Source: SIG440 sp045646865 (GTDB lineage: Bacteria > Bacillota > Clostridia > Monoglobales > Monoglobaceae). Taken from it: a stretch of DNA of 64,000 bases. Shown here piece after piece: positions 50,222 through 58,428 of this stretch (its first letter is position 1; every line of letters starts with the position of its first letter). The notes below the pieces were generated by a model, which saw nothing but the letters and a program-made list of their open reading frames with translations, was not told the DNA's origin and made no database searches. The stretch spans positions 1 to 64,000 of the forward strand of contig JAZRLM010000004.1 in assembly GCA_045646865.1 (NCBI GenBank). Direction: 5' to 3'. The translations under genes were made by a program, and so were the position numbers.

Positions 50222-51235
50222 TTATATTGTATTCAGAAAATCAAATTCGGATTCGTGCTTTTTATCTCTGTTCATAAGAGCCTTTATGGCATCTTCGGGA
50301 TGCTTATCGTTAAAGAGAACATTATATGCCTCTGTTATAATAGGCATTTCAACACCTTTGCGGTCAGCAAGTTCCTTTGCTGCTTTGCAGCTGCGAACAC
50401 CTTCAACCACCATATTTACAGTTTTCTGTGCCTCGGCAACAGACATTCCCTGACCTATCAGTATTCCTGCACGACGGTTGCGCGAATGCATACTTGTGCA
50501 GGTTACAATTAAATCGCCGATGCCCGAAAGACCCGAAAAGGTTTGAGCTTTTGCACCCATTGCAATGCCAAGACGTGTCATTTCAACAAGACCGCGTGTC
50601 ATAAGTGCCGCCTTGGTGTTGTCTCCGCAGCCAAGACCGTCAAGAATACCACAACAAAGTGCGATTACGTTTTTAATTGAACCTCCCAGTTCAACACCCA
50701 TAATGTCATTAGATGTATATACTCTGAAATTGGGGCTCATAAAGATGTCCTGAATGTATTCGGATATAGCAATCTCATCCGATGCGATAACATTAGTTGT
50801 AGGAATATTACGAGAAACTTCTTCGGCATGGCTTGGACCAGACATAACTGCAATTTTACAGTCAGGCAGCTCTTCCTTAAGAATCTGCGAAATGGTCATA
50901 TATGAGCCTTCTTCGATACCCTTTGATATATTAAGGATAATCTGACCTGATGAAACATATTGTTTTATATTTTTTGCAACATTTCTTATACCGTGGGAAG
51001 GAGTGGCTATCACAATTAAATCCATACCTGCAACAGCCGAGAGTTCGGAAACAAATTCGATACCATCGGGGATAGCAATTCCCGGAAGGAAGGGCTTGTT
51101 TTCGTGATATTTCTTAAGATTTTCACATTCGGTTTTGTCAAATGACCAAAGTGTTACCTTATGTCCGTTGTTATGTAGAAGAATGGATGCTGAAGTTCCC
51201 CAGCCGCCGCTGCCTAAAACACATACGTTTGCCAT
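50222..51235 (-). CDS. gpsA: NAD(P)H-dependent glycerol-3-phosphate dehydrogenase
   Basis: Makes sn-glycerol-3-phosphate from dihydroxyacetone phosphate for phospholipids. 337 residues. NAD-binding VCVLGSGGWGTSASILL at the N-terminus, VIATPSHGIR, ISKGIE, the catalytic Lys in GSIKNVIALCCGI, and GDLIVTCTSMHSRNR. The ATG at 51235 follows GGAGG placed at the end of plsY; 1 bp separates the genes. Confidence 0.95.
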   Translation of the reverse strand: MANVCVLGSGGWGTSASILLHNNGHKVTLWSFDKTECENLKKYHENKPFLPGIAIPDGIEFVSELSAVAGMDLIVIATPSHGIRNVAKNIKQYVSSGQIILNISKGIEEGSYMTISQILKEELPDCKIAVMSGPSHAEEVSRNIPTTNVIASDEIAISEYIQDIFMSPNFRVYTSNDIMGVELGGSIKNVIALCCGILDGLGCGDNTKAALMTRGLVEMTRLGIAMGAKAQTFSGLSGIGDLIVTCTSMHSRNRRAGILIGQGMSVAEAQKTVNMVVEGVRSCKAAKELADRKGVEMPIITEAYNVLFNDKHPEDAIKALMNRDKKHESEFDFLNTI

Positions 51236-51236
51236 T

Positions 51237-51851
51237 TTATTTATCCTCCTTACTGCCAAAACTGAGTTTATTTTCTTTGCCTGCAAGAAGTCTTACAATA
51301 TTGCTTCGGTGCATATATATTGCAAGGAAAGCAAGCATTATGGCAAAAACAATAAATTCTGCATTGTTATTTTTAAATACAAGTGCCAGAACAACAAATA
51401 TAACTGCGCCAAGAACACTTCCTAATGAAACGTATCTTGAAACTGCCATAATTGAAATTGCTGCAATCATAGTGATAAGACCAAGAAGAGGGTCTGCGAA
51501 TAAAATTACAACTGTTGATACAATTATGCCTTTGCCGCCTTTGAATCTGAAATAAAGGGGGAAGTTATGTCCGAGAACCGCTCCAAGGCCTGCAATATAA
51601 ACTGCATTGGGGCTATCTGATATAAGCTTTGCCACAAGAACTGCAGCAACAGCCTTTAAAACATCACCCAATACAACAAAGATTGCGCCTTTTTTACCTA
51701 CTGTACGCAGGGTGTTTGTTGCGCCTGCATTGCCACTGCCATGGTTGCGTATATCGTCGCCAATCATAATTTTTGATACTATAATTGATGTGTTTATGCT
51801 GCCAAGAAGATAGGCAACAACTAAAATTATAAGGTTATAAACTATTTCCAT
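51237..51851 (-). CDS. plsY: Acyl-phosphate:glycerol-3-phosphate acyltransferase PlsY
   Basis: Membrane acyltransferase making lysophosphatidate. 204 residues with about five transmembrane segments. Three PlsY motifs are seen: YLLGSINTSIIVSK, GSGNAGATNTLRTVG and FKGGKGIIVS. Product of neighbouring gpsA is its substrate. Confidence 0.95.
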   Translation of the reverse strand: MEIVYNLIILVVAYLLGSINTSIIVSKIMIGDDIRNHGSGNAGATNTLRTVGKKGAIFVVLGDVLKAVAAVLVAKLISDSPNAVYIAGLGAVLGHNFPLYFRFKGGKGIIVSTVVILFADPLLGLITMIAAISIMAVSRYVSLGSVLGAVIFVVLALVFKNNNAEFIVFAIMLAFLAIYMHRSNIVRLLAGKENKLSFGSKEDK

Positions 51852-51865
51852 ATTTAATATCTCCT

Positions 51866-53206
51866 TTAAACCTTGCTGCCTTTGGTATCTTTTTCGCCCT
51901 TTTCACGAACAATAAACTTGATTGGTGTACCTTTAAATCCAAAAGCGGCTCTTATCTTGTTTTCAAGGTATCTGATATAAGAATAATGTGCCAGTTCAGA
52001 ATTATTAACAAACAGAACAAAGGTAGGAGGCTTGATGGACGCCTGAGTTCCGTAGTAAATCTTAAGACGTTTACCCTTGTCCGAAGGCGGCTGAACCATT
52101 GCAATGGCATCATTGATAACGTCATTAAGAAGTCCTGTTGAAATACGTTTTTTGTTTTCTTCAACGGCTAAATCGGCCATTTCAAAAAGGTCGTCAACAC
52201 GCTGACCTGTCTTGGCGGAAATAAATACAGATTCCGCATACATCATAAAGTTAAAGCCCTCTAAAAGTCTGTCTTTGAAGTTTTTCATTGTGTTGGTCTC
52301 TTTTTCAACCAAATCCCACTTGTTAACTGCAAAAACTGCGGCTTTGCCTTGTTCGTGAACATAACCTGCAATTTTGGTGTCCTGCTCGGTAACACCTTCG
52401 GTTGCGTCTATCATAATAATACAAACATCTGCGCGGTCAATGGAGGTAAGAGCGCGAACTACGCTGTAACGTTCGACATCCTCGTCAATTTTTCCGCGCT
52501 TACGCATACCTGCTGTGTCAATAATAACGTATTTTTTGCCGTTTCTCTCTAAACGGCTGTCAATTGCGTCACGGGTTGTTCCTGCTATATCGCTTACGAT
52601 AACACGGTCCTCGCCTAAGATACGGTTTACAAGTGAAGATTTACCTGCGTTTGGTTTGCCTACGATTGCGATATGGATAACATCATCATCGTCTTCTTCC
52701 TCAATATCCTCTGGGAAATGCTCAGCAACCATATCCAGAAGGTCGCCGACACCCAGACCGTGAATGGAGGATACCATTACAGGGTCACCGATACCAAGGT
52801 TATAGAATTCATAAACCTCCATGGGCGGGTCACCAGGATTATCCACCTTGTTGCACACCAAAATAACGGGTTTGCCGCATTTTTGCAGCATTGCCGCAAT
52901 ATCCTTGTCGGCGGCAGTCATACCGTCGCGAACGTTGACAACAAACAAAATAACATCGGCCGTGTCAATGGCAAGATTTGCCTGATTGCGCATCTGCGAA
53001 AGAATAATATCCTTGCTGTACGGCTCGATACCGCCGGTGTCTATAAGTGTAAATTCTTTGCCAAGCCATTCGGCATCTGCATAGATGCGGTCACGGGTGA
53101 TACCGGGCGTATCTTCAACAATGGCAATTCTTTTACCTGATATTTTATTAAATAATGTAGACTTTCCCACATTGGGGCGTCCCACAATAGCTACTATCGG
53201 TTTCAT
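51866..53206 (-). CDS. der: Ribosome biogenesis GTPase Der (EngA)
   Basis: Double-GTPase that assists 50S assembly. 446 residues. First G domain: GRPNVGKSTLF, DTGGI, NKVD; second: GKPNAGKSSLVNR, DTAGMR, NKWD; C-terminal KH-like domain with PPTFVLFVNN. Start at 53206 (MKPIVAIVGRP) with GGTGA upstream; an upstream frame runs into the promoter. Confidence 0.96.
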   Translation of the reverse strand: MKPIVAIVGRPNVGKSTLFNKISGKRIAIVEDTPGITRDRIYADAEWLGKEFTLIDTGGIEPYSKDIILSQMRNQANLAIDTADVILFVVNVRDGMTAADKDIAAMLQKCGKPVILVCNKVDNPGDPPMEVYEFYNLGIGDPVMVSSIHGLGVGDLLDMVAEHFPEDIEEEDDDDVIHIAIVGKPNAGKSSLVNRILGEDRVIVSDIAGTTRDAIDSRLERNGKKYVIIDTAGMRKRGKIDEDVERYSVVRALTSIDRADVCIIMIDATEGVTEQDTKIAGYVHEQGKAAVFAVNKWDLVEKETNTMKNFKDRLLEGFNFMMYAESVFISAKTGQRVDDLFEMADLAVEENKKRISTGLLNDVINDAIAMVQPPSDKGKRLKIYYGTQASIKPPTFVLFVNNSELAHYSYIRYLENKIRAAFGFKGTPIKFIVREKGEKDTKGSKV

Positions 53207-53237
53207 ATTTTCACCAATCCTTTGCATAATTAAATAT

Positions 53238-53266
53238 ATTTTATCACAAATACTGGAAAAATACAA
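53238..53266 (-). promoter_or_regulatory. Promoter of der-plsY-gpsA
   Basis: On the minus strand TTGTAT (53261-53266), 17 bp ending in TGTGA, TAAAAT (53238-53243). Confidence 0.65.
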
Positions 53267-53274
53267 GATTTATC

Positions 53275-53303
53275 TTGATAATTTAATTAATATGTGTTAA
53301 TAT
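53275..53303 (+). promoter_or_regulatory. Promoter of the NSS symporter gene
   Basis: TTGATA at 53275-53280, 17 bp, TAATAT at 53298-53303; divergent from and adjacent to the der promoter. Confidence 0.55.
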
Positions 53304-53332
53304 TATTCAAAAAACAAAGGACGGTTTTTATT

Positions 53333-54703
53333 ATGAATCAAAGAGAAAAATTTTCTTCTCGTCTTGGCTTTCTGCTAATTTCGGCAGGATGTGCGATTGG
53401 TCTGGGAAATGTTTACCGTTTTCCGATTATTACAGGTGCATACGGCGGCGCATTATTTGTGCTGATTTATATCGGATTTTTGCTTTTGCTCGGACTTCCT
53501 ATTATGACAATGGAGCTTTCTGTCGGCAGAGCAAGTCAGCGTAGTATTGCATCATCATTTGATGTTCTTGAAAAGCCGGGTCAGAAATGGCATTGGCTGA
53601 AATTTATGGGCATTGCAGGCAATTATCTTCTTATGATGTTCTATACCGTAATTTCAGGGTGGATGCTCATTTATTTCGTTAAATATCTTAATGGCTCAAT
53701 TCTGGAATTTAAAACCGCAGAGCAGCTTGGCGGTGCTTTTGGTGCAATAGTATCAAATCAGGGACTATTAATCGGTTCAACTGTTGCGGTAATTGTTTTG
53801 TGCTTTGGTGTTTGTTCTCTTGGACTTCAAAAGGGCGTTGAAAAGATAACAAAGGTTATGATGATTGCGCTTTTTGCACTTCTTTTTGGACTTGCAATAT
53901 ATTGCTGTACATTGGATAATGCCGCAGAAGGTCTGAAATTCTATTTAATTCCTACTCTTGATGGCGTTAAGGAATCAGGTCTTATGACGGTTATATCTGC
54001 GGCTATGGGACAAGCCTTCTTTACTTTAAGCATAGGTATCGGTTCGGTTGCAATTTTTGGCAGTTATATTGACAAAACACGAAGTCTGACAGGCGAGGCA
54101 ATTACCATTATGTCGCTTGATACTTTGGTTGCAATAATGTCAGGTCTTATAGTTTTCCCTGCATGTTTTACTTATAACAACGGTGTTACTGCGGATGCGT
54201 CAACTGTTGGTGCAAGTTTTCTGTTTACTACACTTTCAAGTATATTCAACAGTATGCCGGGTGGAAGAGTTGTTGGAATATTGTTTTTTGTATTTATGAT
54301 GTTTGCATCACTTTCAACCGTTATTGCTGTATTTGAAAATATAATGTCATTTTGGCTGGAACTTACATCAATGAGCCGCCGCAAGGTTGCGATTATAAAT
54401 ATTGTTTTGATGATAATTTTGTCACTTCCCTGTATTCTTGGCTTTACGGTATGGTCTGATTTTCAGATCTTAGGCAAAGGCATAATGGATTTGGAAGATT
54501 ATACAGTTTCCAATATTCTGCTCCCTGTGGGTAGCCTTATGTATGTTCTGTTTTGCACAATGCGTTATGGCTGGGGCTGGGATAAATATTTTGCCGAGGT
54601 AAACAGCGGAAAGGGACTTAAACTTCCAAAATGGCTTAAGCCTTATCTTAAGTATGTACTTCCTGTCATTATAATCGCAGTATTGATAATGTCGGTATTT
54701 TAA
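53333..54703 (+). CDS. Sodium-dependent amino acid transporter (neurotransmitter:sodium symporter family)
   Basis: 456 residues with 11-12 hydrophobic segments. TM1 contains SAGCAIGLGNVYRFP, the NSS sodium/substrate motif; TM6 contains GQAFFTLSIGIGSVAIFGSY. Prokaryotic members import tryptophan, tyrosine or other amino acids; the substrate is not evident. The ATG at 53333 follows AAAGGACGG; an earlier in-frame start at 53294 lies in the -10 region. Confidence 0.9.
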   Translation: MNQREKFSSRLGFLLISAGCAIGLGNVYRFPIITGAYGGALFVLIYIGFLLLLGLPIMTMELSVGRASQRSIASSFDVLEKPGQKWHWLKFMGIAGNYLLMMFYTVISGWMLIYFVKYLNGSILEFKTAEQLGGAFGAIVSNQGLLIGSTVAVIVLCFGVCSLGLQKGVEKITKVMMIALFALLFGLAIYCCTLDNAAEGLKFYLIPTLDGVKESGLMTVISAAMGQAFFTLSIGIGSVAIFGSYIDKTRSLTGEAITIMSLDTLVAIMSGLIVFPACFTYNNGVTADASTVGASFLFTTLSSIFNSMPGGRVVGILFFVFMMFASLSTVIAVFENIMSFWLELTSMSRRKVAIINIVLMIILSLPCILGFTVWSDFQILGKGIMDLEDYTVSNILLPVGSLMYVLFCTMRYGWGWDKYFAEVNSGKGLKLPKWLKPYLKYVLPVIIIAVLIMSVF

Positions 54704-54712
54704 AAAAATGTT

Positions 54713-54746
54713 GGGGTGCTGTGTGTGCAGTGCCCCTTAATTTTTG
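54713..54746 (+). terminator. Terminator of the NSS symporter gene
   Basis: Wobble-containing stem GGGGTGCTG...CAGTGCCCC followed by TTAATTTTT. Confidence 0.65.
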
Positions 54747-54801
54747 GAGTGAGGTTTAAAGGACAGTAAAATATATATAATAAAGAAAAGGAGTGAAATG
54801 T

Positions 54802-54852
54802 ATGGCAGACAGAATGTATTTGTGTATAGATTTAAATAATGCCGAATTATAA
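54802..54852 (+). pseudogene. 16-codon possible remnant of a Y-family polymerase start
   Basis: ATG with AAAAGGAGTGAAATGT upstream encodes MADRMYLCIDLNNAEL and stops. MADRMYLCIDL resembles the first residues of Clostridia Y-family DNA polymerases (MxxRxYxCIDLKSFYASVE). After the Leu the homology ends in a hairpin-forming region with three ATGCCGA-type repeats. It lies just outside the three-recombinase module. The match is short, so this is tentative. Confidence 0.35.
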
Positions 54853-54884
54853 GTAATGCCGAGAAATTTATATATTGCCGAAGA

Positions 54885-54925
54885 GTTAAAGCTGCATGCT
54901 CTAATTCTTCGGCATTTCTTTTTGT
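54885..54925 (+). terminator. Terminator next to the recombinase module
   Basis: Stem GCCGAAGA.../...TCTTCGGC with a GC-palindromic loop (GCTGCATGC), then ATTTCTTTTT. Confidence 0.7.
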
Positions 54926-54988
54926 TATTATAACACGAAACCCGTTATAAAACAACCCCATTATCATTATTAACGATTTTATTGACAA

Positions 54989-56029
54989 TTACATCAAACC
55001 ATATAATTGTTTGATAATTTCCTCATCGTTAGCATATTTAAACCCTTCATCATTTGCGAAAACAGAATTTTCACCTTGCGATATTTCTGCAATGGCTTCT
55101 CTTTTCATATCTGTAGTTGCACGAGCGTAAATAAGAGATGTTTCAAGTTGGGAATGTCCTAACCATTGCGAAACCAACTCCAAAGGCATTCCTGCCATAT
55201 ACAAGTGCATTGCACGAGTATGACGAAATAGATGTGGATGTATTATCGGTAAATTTGGAATTTCCTCTCGTACTTTATTTCCATATTTCTTCATAAACGA
55301 CTGCACATTGTCACACGACATCCTCGTATGTATTCCATTTCTTATTGTATAGAACATATATTCATTATAATCCTTGTCCTTATGGTAGTAATAACAGTAC
55401 TTTTCAAATTTAGGGATAAGCTCCAGAGAAATCGGCGTTACTCTAAATTTATTTCCCTTGCCTACAACATGCAGTTCTGCCAACCCCTTATTTATGAGAA
55501 AGTCTTTGAGTTTTAAATCTAAAATTTCTTGAATTCTGCATCCACTATCATATAATAAAAACATTAGAAAACTATTTCTGTAACCAATTTTATTAGACTC
55601 GTCCGGTTGTGCAAGCAATATTTTAGTTTCTTCAACACTTAAAAAGGTTATTATATCTGCAGTTGCTATAGGTATCTCTGATATTTTCTGAATCCTTGCA
55701 AGTTCGGACATTAGCATAAGATTTTCATCCATTAAATAACGGCAAAATCTTTTCAGATGCCGAATCCTCAGATTTACAGTTGATGGCTTGTTGCACCTTT
55801 CCTCTGTAAGCCAAGATATAAAGCCTAAAATGTTTTTTTGACAGAAATCCTTGGTGTCAATTACCTGTATAGCACATTCTTTAAATATACACAAATACTT
55901 TAAATAAAGGTTAAGTGTATACCGATACGCATCAACAGTATTGCTACTCTTTTTCCTCAATATAGGCATGTCCACTGTTAAAAATTGCCTTATACACTCA
56001 AATAAAGATACATCTTTAATTTTTCTCAT
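54989..56029 (-). CDS. Tyrosine recombinase, third of a RIT-like trio
   Basis: 346 residues. Catalytic residues are complete: Arg in YDSGCRIQEILDL, Lys in a beta-turn region (VVGKGNKFRV), HLFRHTRAMHLYMAG (HxxR), LGHSQLETSLIYARA (His and Tyr). Its start overlaps the preceding gene by 14 bp with GGAGG inside that gene, so the three recombinases are translationally linked. Together with the two upstream genes this is the order expected of a recombinase-in-trio element. AT-rich codon use differs from the flanking housekeeping genes. Confidence 0.85.
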   Translation of the reverse strand: MRKIKDVSLFECIRQFLTVDMPILRKKSSNTVDAYRYTLNLYLKYLCIFKECAIQVIDTKDFCQKNILGFISWLTEERCNKPSTVNLRIRHLKRFCRYLMDENLMLMSELARIQKISEIPIATADIITFLSVEETKILLAQPDESNKIGYRNSFLMFLLYDSGCRIQEILDLKLKDFLINKGLAELHVVGKGNKFRVTPISLELIPKFEKYCYYYHKDKDYNEYMFYTIRNGIHTRMSCDNVQSFMKKYGNKVREEIPNLPIIHPHLFRHTRAMHLYMAGMPLELVSQWLGHSQLETSLIYARATTDMKREAIAEISQGENSVFANDEGFKYANDEEIIKQLYGLM

Positions 56030-56975
56030 GAATTTTTTCCTCCTTGTTACCGTAAATACTGCTTAACATATCCCATTTTATATTAGGCGATTTTCTCAAT
56101 CTTTCGGGAATTAAATGAATATAATAAAGAGTTTCCTCCATAGTTACATGCCCCATATACTCACTAAGGTATGGCATAAGGGACATAATGTTTCTACCTT
56201 CATCAATCCATCGCATAATTGTTCTTGTTGCAAAATTATGCCTTAAATCATAAGGACGAGGTTTGTTGCCTTTGTATGAAAAACTACATCTTTCCAAAAG
56301 TTGAGCAAAATTATATACACCCCAATATGTTGGAATTGGTTCACCTGTTTTGTATTGAAAAAACCACTCACGACTACCTTCAAATTCATCATAAATCGAA
56401 CATAACCGGCGCATTTGTTCTGACATGACAATATGTCGGTCTTTTCCTCGTTTACCTTTACGGATGAATATATCTCCAGTTTCTAAATTTATATCTTCAC
56501 ATTTTATTCTAAAAGGTTCTCCCGGTCGTAACCCACAACACAATTCCAATCTATACAACACAGGCATAATTCGTGCCGGATCGGCTTTAATCTTTCGGAA
56601 TTTCACAGAATCAATTGCCTCAAAAAGATACTTCAATTCATCATCTGTGAAAATGTAAGGCTGATAAGGTTGATATTTTACATTATACGTAGATGGAGGA
56701 ATATATGCCTGTATTCCTGTTGAACATAAGTGTTTGGTAAAATGACGAATATTGATTATCGCTAATCTTTGAGAGTTGTTTGATTGATATGGTTCGGTTA
56801 GGAGCCAACTGTCAACCATTTCTCTTGTTATAGTGGAAACCTCTTCAAAATTTGCTGCACAGTATTCGATAAAAGGGACAACAAAAGAAGAATATGTATC
56901 CTTGCAATAACCAAGTGATTCCTTGAGCAAAAGCATTTCCTCATATTTTTCCATCATTTTTTCCTTAAAATTCAA
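56016..56975 (-). CDS. Tyrosine recombinase, second of a RIT-like trio
   Basis: 319 residues. Arg in CCGLRPGEPFRI, a YDLRHNFATR box in which Tyr replaces the usual first His of HxxR, and MGHVTMEETLYYIHL with the nucleophilic Tyr. The TTG start overlaps the end of the first recombinase (TTGA), with AAAGGAG upstream; an ATG six codons later is a possible alternative start. The unusual box may mean a structural or partner role within the trio. Confidence 0.82.
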   Translation of the reverse strand: MNFKEKMMEKYEEMLLLKESLGYCKDTYSSFVVPFIEYCAANFEEVSTITREMVDSWLLTEPYQSNNSQRLAIINIRHFTKHLCSTGIQAYIPPSTYNVKYQPYQPYIFTDDELKYLFEAIDSVKFRKIKADPARIMPVLYRLELCCGLRPGEPFRIKCEDINLETGDIFIRKGKRGKDRHIVMSEQMRRLCSIYDEFEGSREWFFQYKTGEPIPTYWGVYNFAQLLERCSFSYKGNKPRPYDLRHNFATRTIMRWIDEGRNIMSLMPYLSEYMGHVTMEETLYYIHLIPERLRKSPNIKWDMLSSIYGNKEEKIHEKN

Positions 56976-58237
56976 GATTCTTCAACTCCTTTATTTATCT
57001 CGTTATTAAAATCGTAATTTGCATATATACCTTTTGTTATTGGCACTTCTGAAAAATCTGCAGCGCATAACGATGTTTGTGTGCGGTTAAAACTCAAATA
57101 TGCCTTATCTGAACTCATATCCTTATGCCCTAACATTTGAGAAATAGATGTTACAGGGACTTCTGCGACTGCAAGTTCTGTTCCGAATGCTCGCCGCAAA
57201 CTATGAAATGAACGATATCTTTTCTTTTCAATAGATGCTTTGCGACAATATTTATCCAACATACTATCTAATGGCGCGGTACTTTTTAACATAGCATAAG
57301 GCACAACGGATTCGAGAAAAACATGCTTGTCCGTATTAGATTTTCGTTCCTTCAAAATGTAATCTGCTATTGCATTTAATGTGATCCCTGTTACTGGAAC
57401 AGCAATAGATTGCCCTGTCTTCCTTTGAACAACTTGAATTTCTTGTTTAATCCAATTTATATCGGACAATACCATGTGTCTAATGTCCACAGACCTCAGA
57501 CCTGTGTTAAAAGCTAGTAAGATAATCGCCTTGTTTCTCCTGTAATTTTTATCTTCAGGATTGATTGCATTGATTATTGAATTAATTTCCTCCTGTGTAT
57601 ATGGCGATATTAGTTTTTTGGGTGGAGGCTTTGGAAAGAAACTCTTTAATTCGATTGTTGTGTTTGTTATACCATTTTTATTGAGATAGTCATTTATTAA
57701 ACGCAGAGTAAAAATAACTATATTCATATTATATGGATTGGTTTTTGATGCCTCGCTAATAAATTCTATGTAATCGGAATCCTCAATTTGATTATCTGCC
57801 TTTTCTTTCTGTTCGATGAAATTGAAAAAATACCTAAAGATAATATCAGCCTTTTTCTTCCTGGTTTCTAAGATACATGCATCCTCTTTAATTTCCTCTA
57901 TCAATTCCAAATGCGATTTGTTGGGTTTATACTTTTTTGCATCCTTCACAATTGAGAAATCTATAATTCCCGTCTCTGACAAAGAACAAAGTCTATGCGT
58001 TGCTCTCACAAAGGAACGATAGAACTTCCTTGTGATTTCACCCTTTTCGTAGCGTTTCCTATAATCTTCGCACAAGTTTGTAAGCACTTCTCTTGAAACC
58101 TCGCATTCATTATTCTGCTTATGTTCGTTAAGTATCTTGGTGTAGCAACTCCATTTTGCTTGTTGTATTGTTTCATCGGTGCACCCCCTTTCTTTCATTG
58201 CTTGTAAGATTCTGTTAATTGCGATTTCTATTTTCAT
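56972..58237 (-). CDS. Tyrosine recombinase, first of a RIT-like trio
   Basis: 421 residues, the largest of the three, with a longer N-terminal region (residues ~1-200) before the catalytic domain. Arg in FNTGLRSVDIRH, HSLRRAFGTELAVA (HxxR), LGHKDMSSDKAYLSF (His and Tyr). RBS GGGGAGG lies eight bases before the ATG. It begins the minus-strand trio and is divergent from the Y-family polymerase gene; the intergenic region is 191 bp. Confidence 0.85.
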   Translation of the reverse strand: MKIEIAINRILQAMKERGCTDETIQQAKWSCYTKILNEHKQNNECEVSREVLTNLCEDYRKRYEKGEITRKFYRSFVRATHRLCSLSETGIIDFSIVKDAKKYKPNKSHLELIEEIKEDACILETRKKKADIIFRYFFNFIEQKEKADNQIEDSDYIEFISEASKTNPYNMNIVIFTLRLINDYLNKNGITNTTIELKSFFPKPPPKKLISPYTQEEINSIINAINPEDKNYRRNKAIILLAFNTGLRSVDIRHMVLSDINWIKQEIQVVQRKTGQSIAVPVTGITLNAIADYILKERKSNTDKHVFLESVVPYAMLKSTAPLDSMLDKYCRKASIEKKRYRSFHSLRRAFGTELAVAEVPVTSISQMLGHKDMSSDKAYLSFNRTQTSLCAADFSEVPITKGIYANYDFNNEINKGVEES

Positions 58238-58364
58238 AAATATCCTCCCCGAAAATTGATATAATAATTATAACCTATTATACATATCAAAAGAAGCTGG
58301 TACATACTCATTTATCTTAGCGACAATTTTGTAAATATTAACAGTTTCTATTTTTAAAAATTTA

Positions 58365-58393
58365 TTGTCTAAATATATAAAAGGTGATATAAT
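58365..58393 (+). promoter_or_regulatory. Promoter of the Y-family polymerase-YolD unit
   Basis: TTGTCT at 58365-58370, 17 bp ending in GGTGA, TATAAT at 58388-58393. No LexA box of the clear type (GAAC-N4-GTTC) is visible around it. Confidence 0.65.
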
Positions 58394-58428
58394 AAAATTG
58401 AATATTTGTGTTTAAAAGGAGGGAGATA

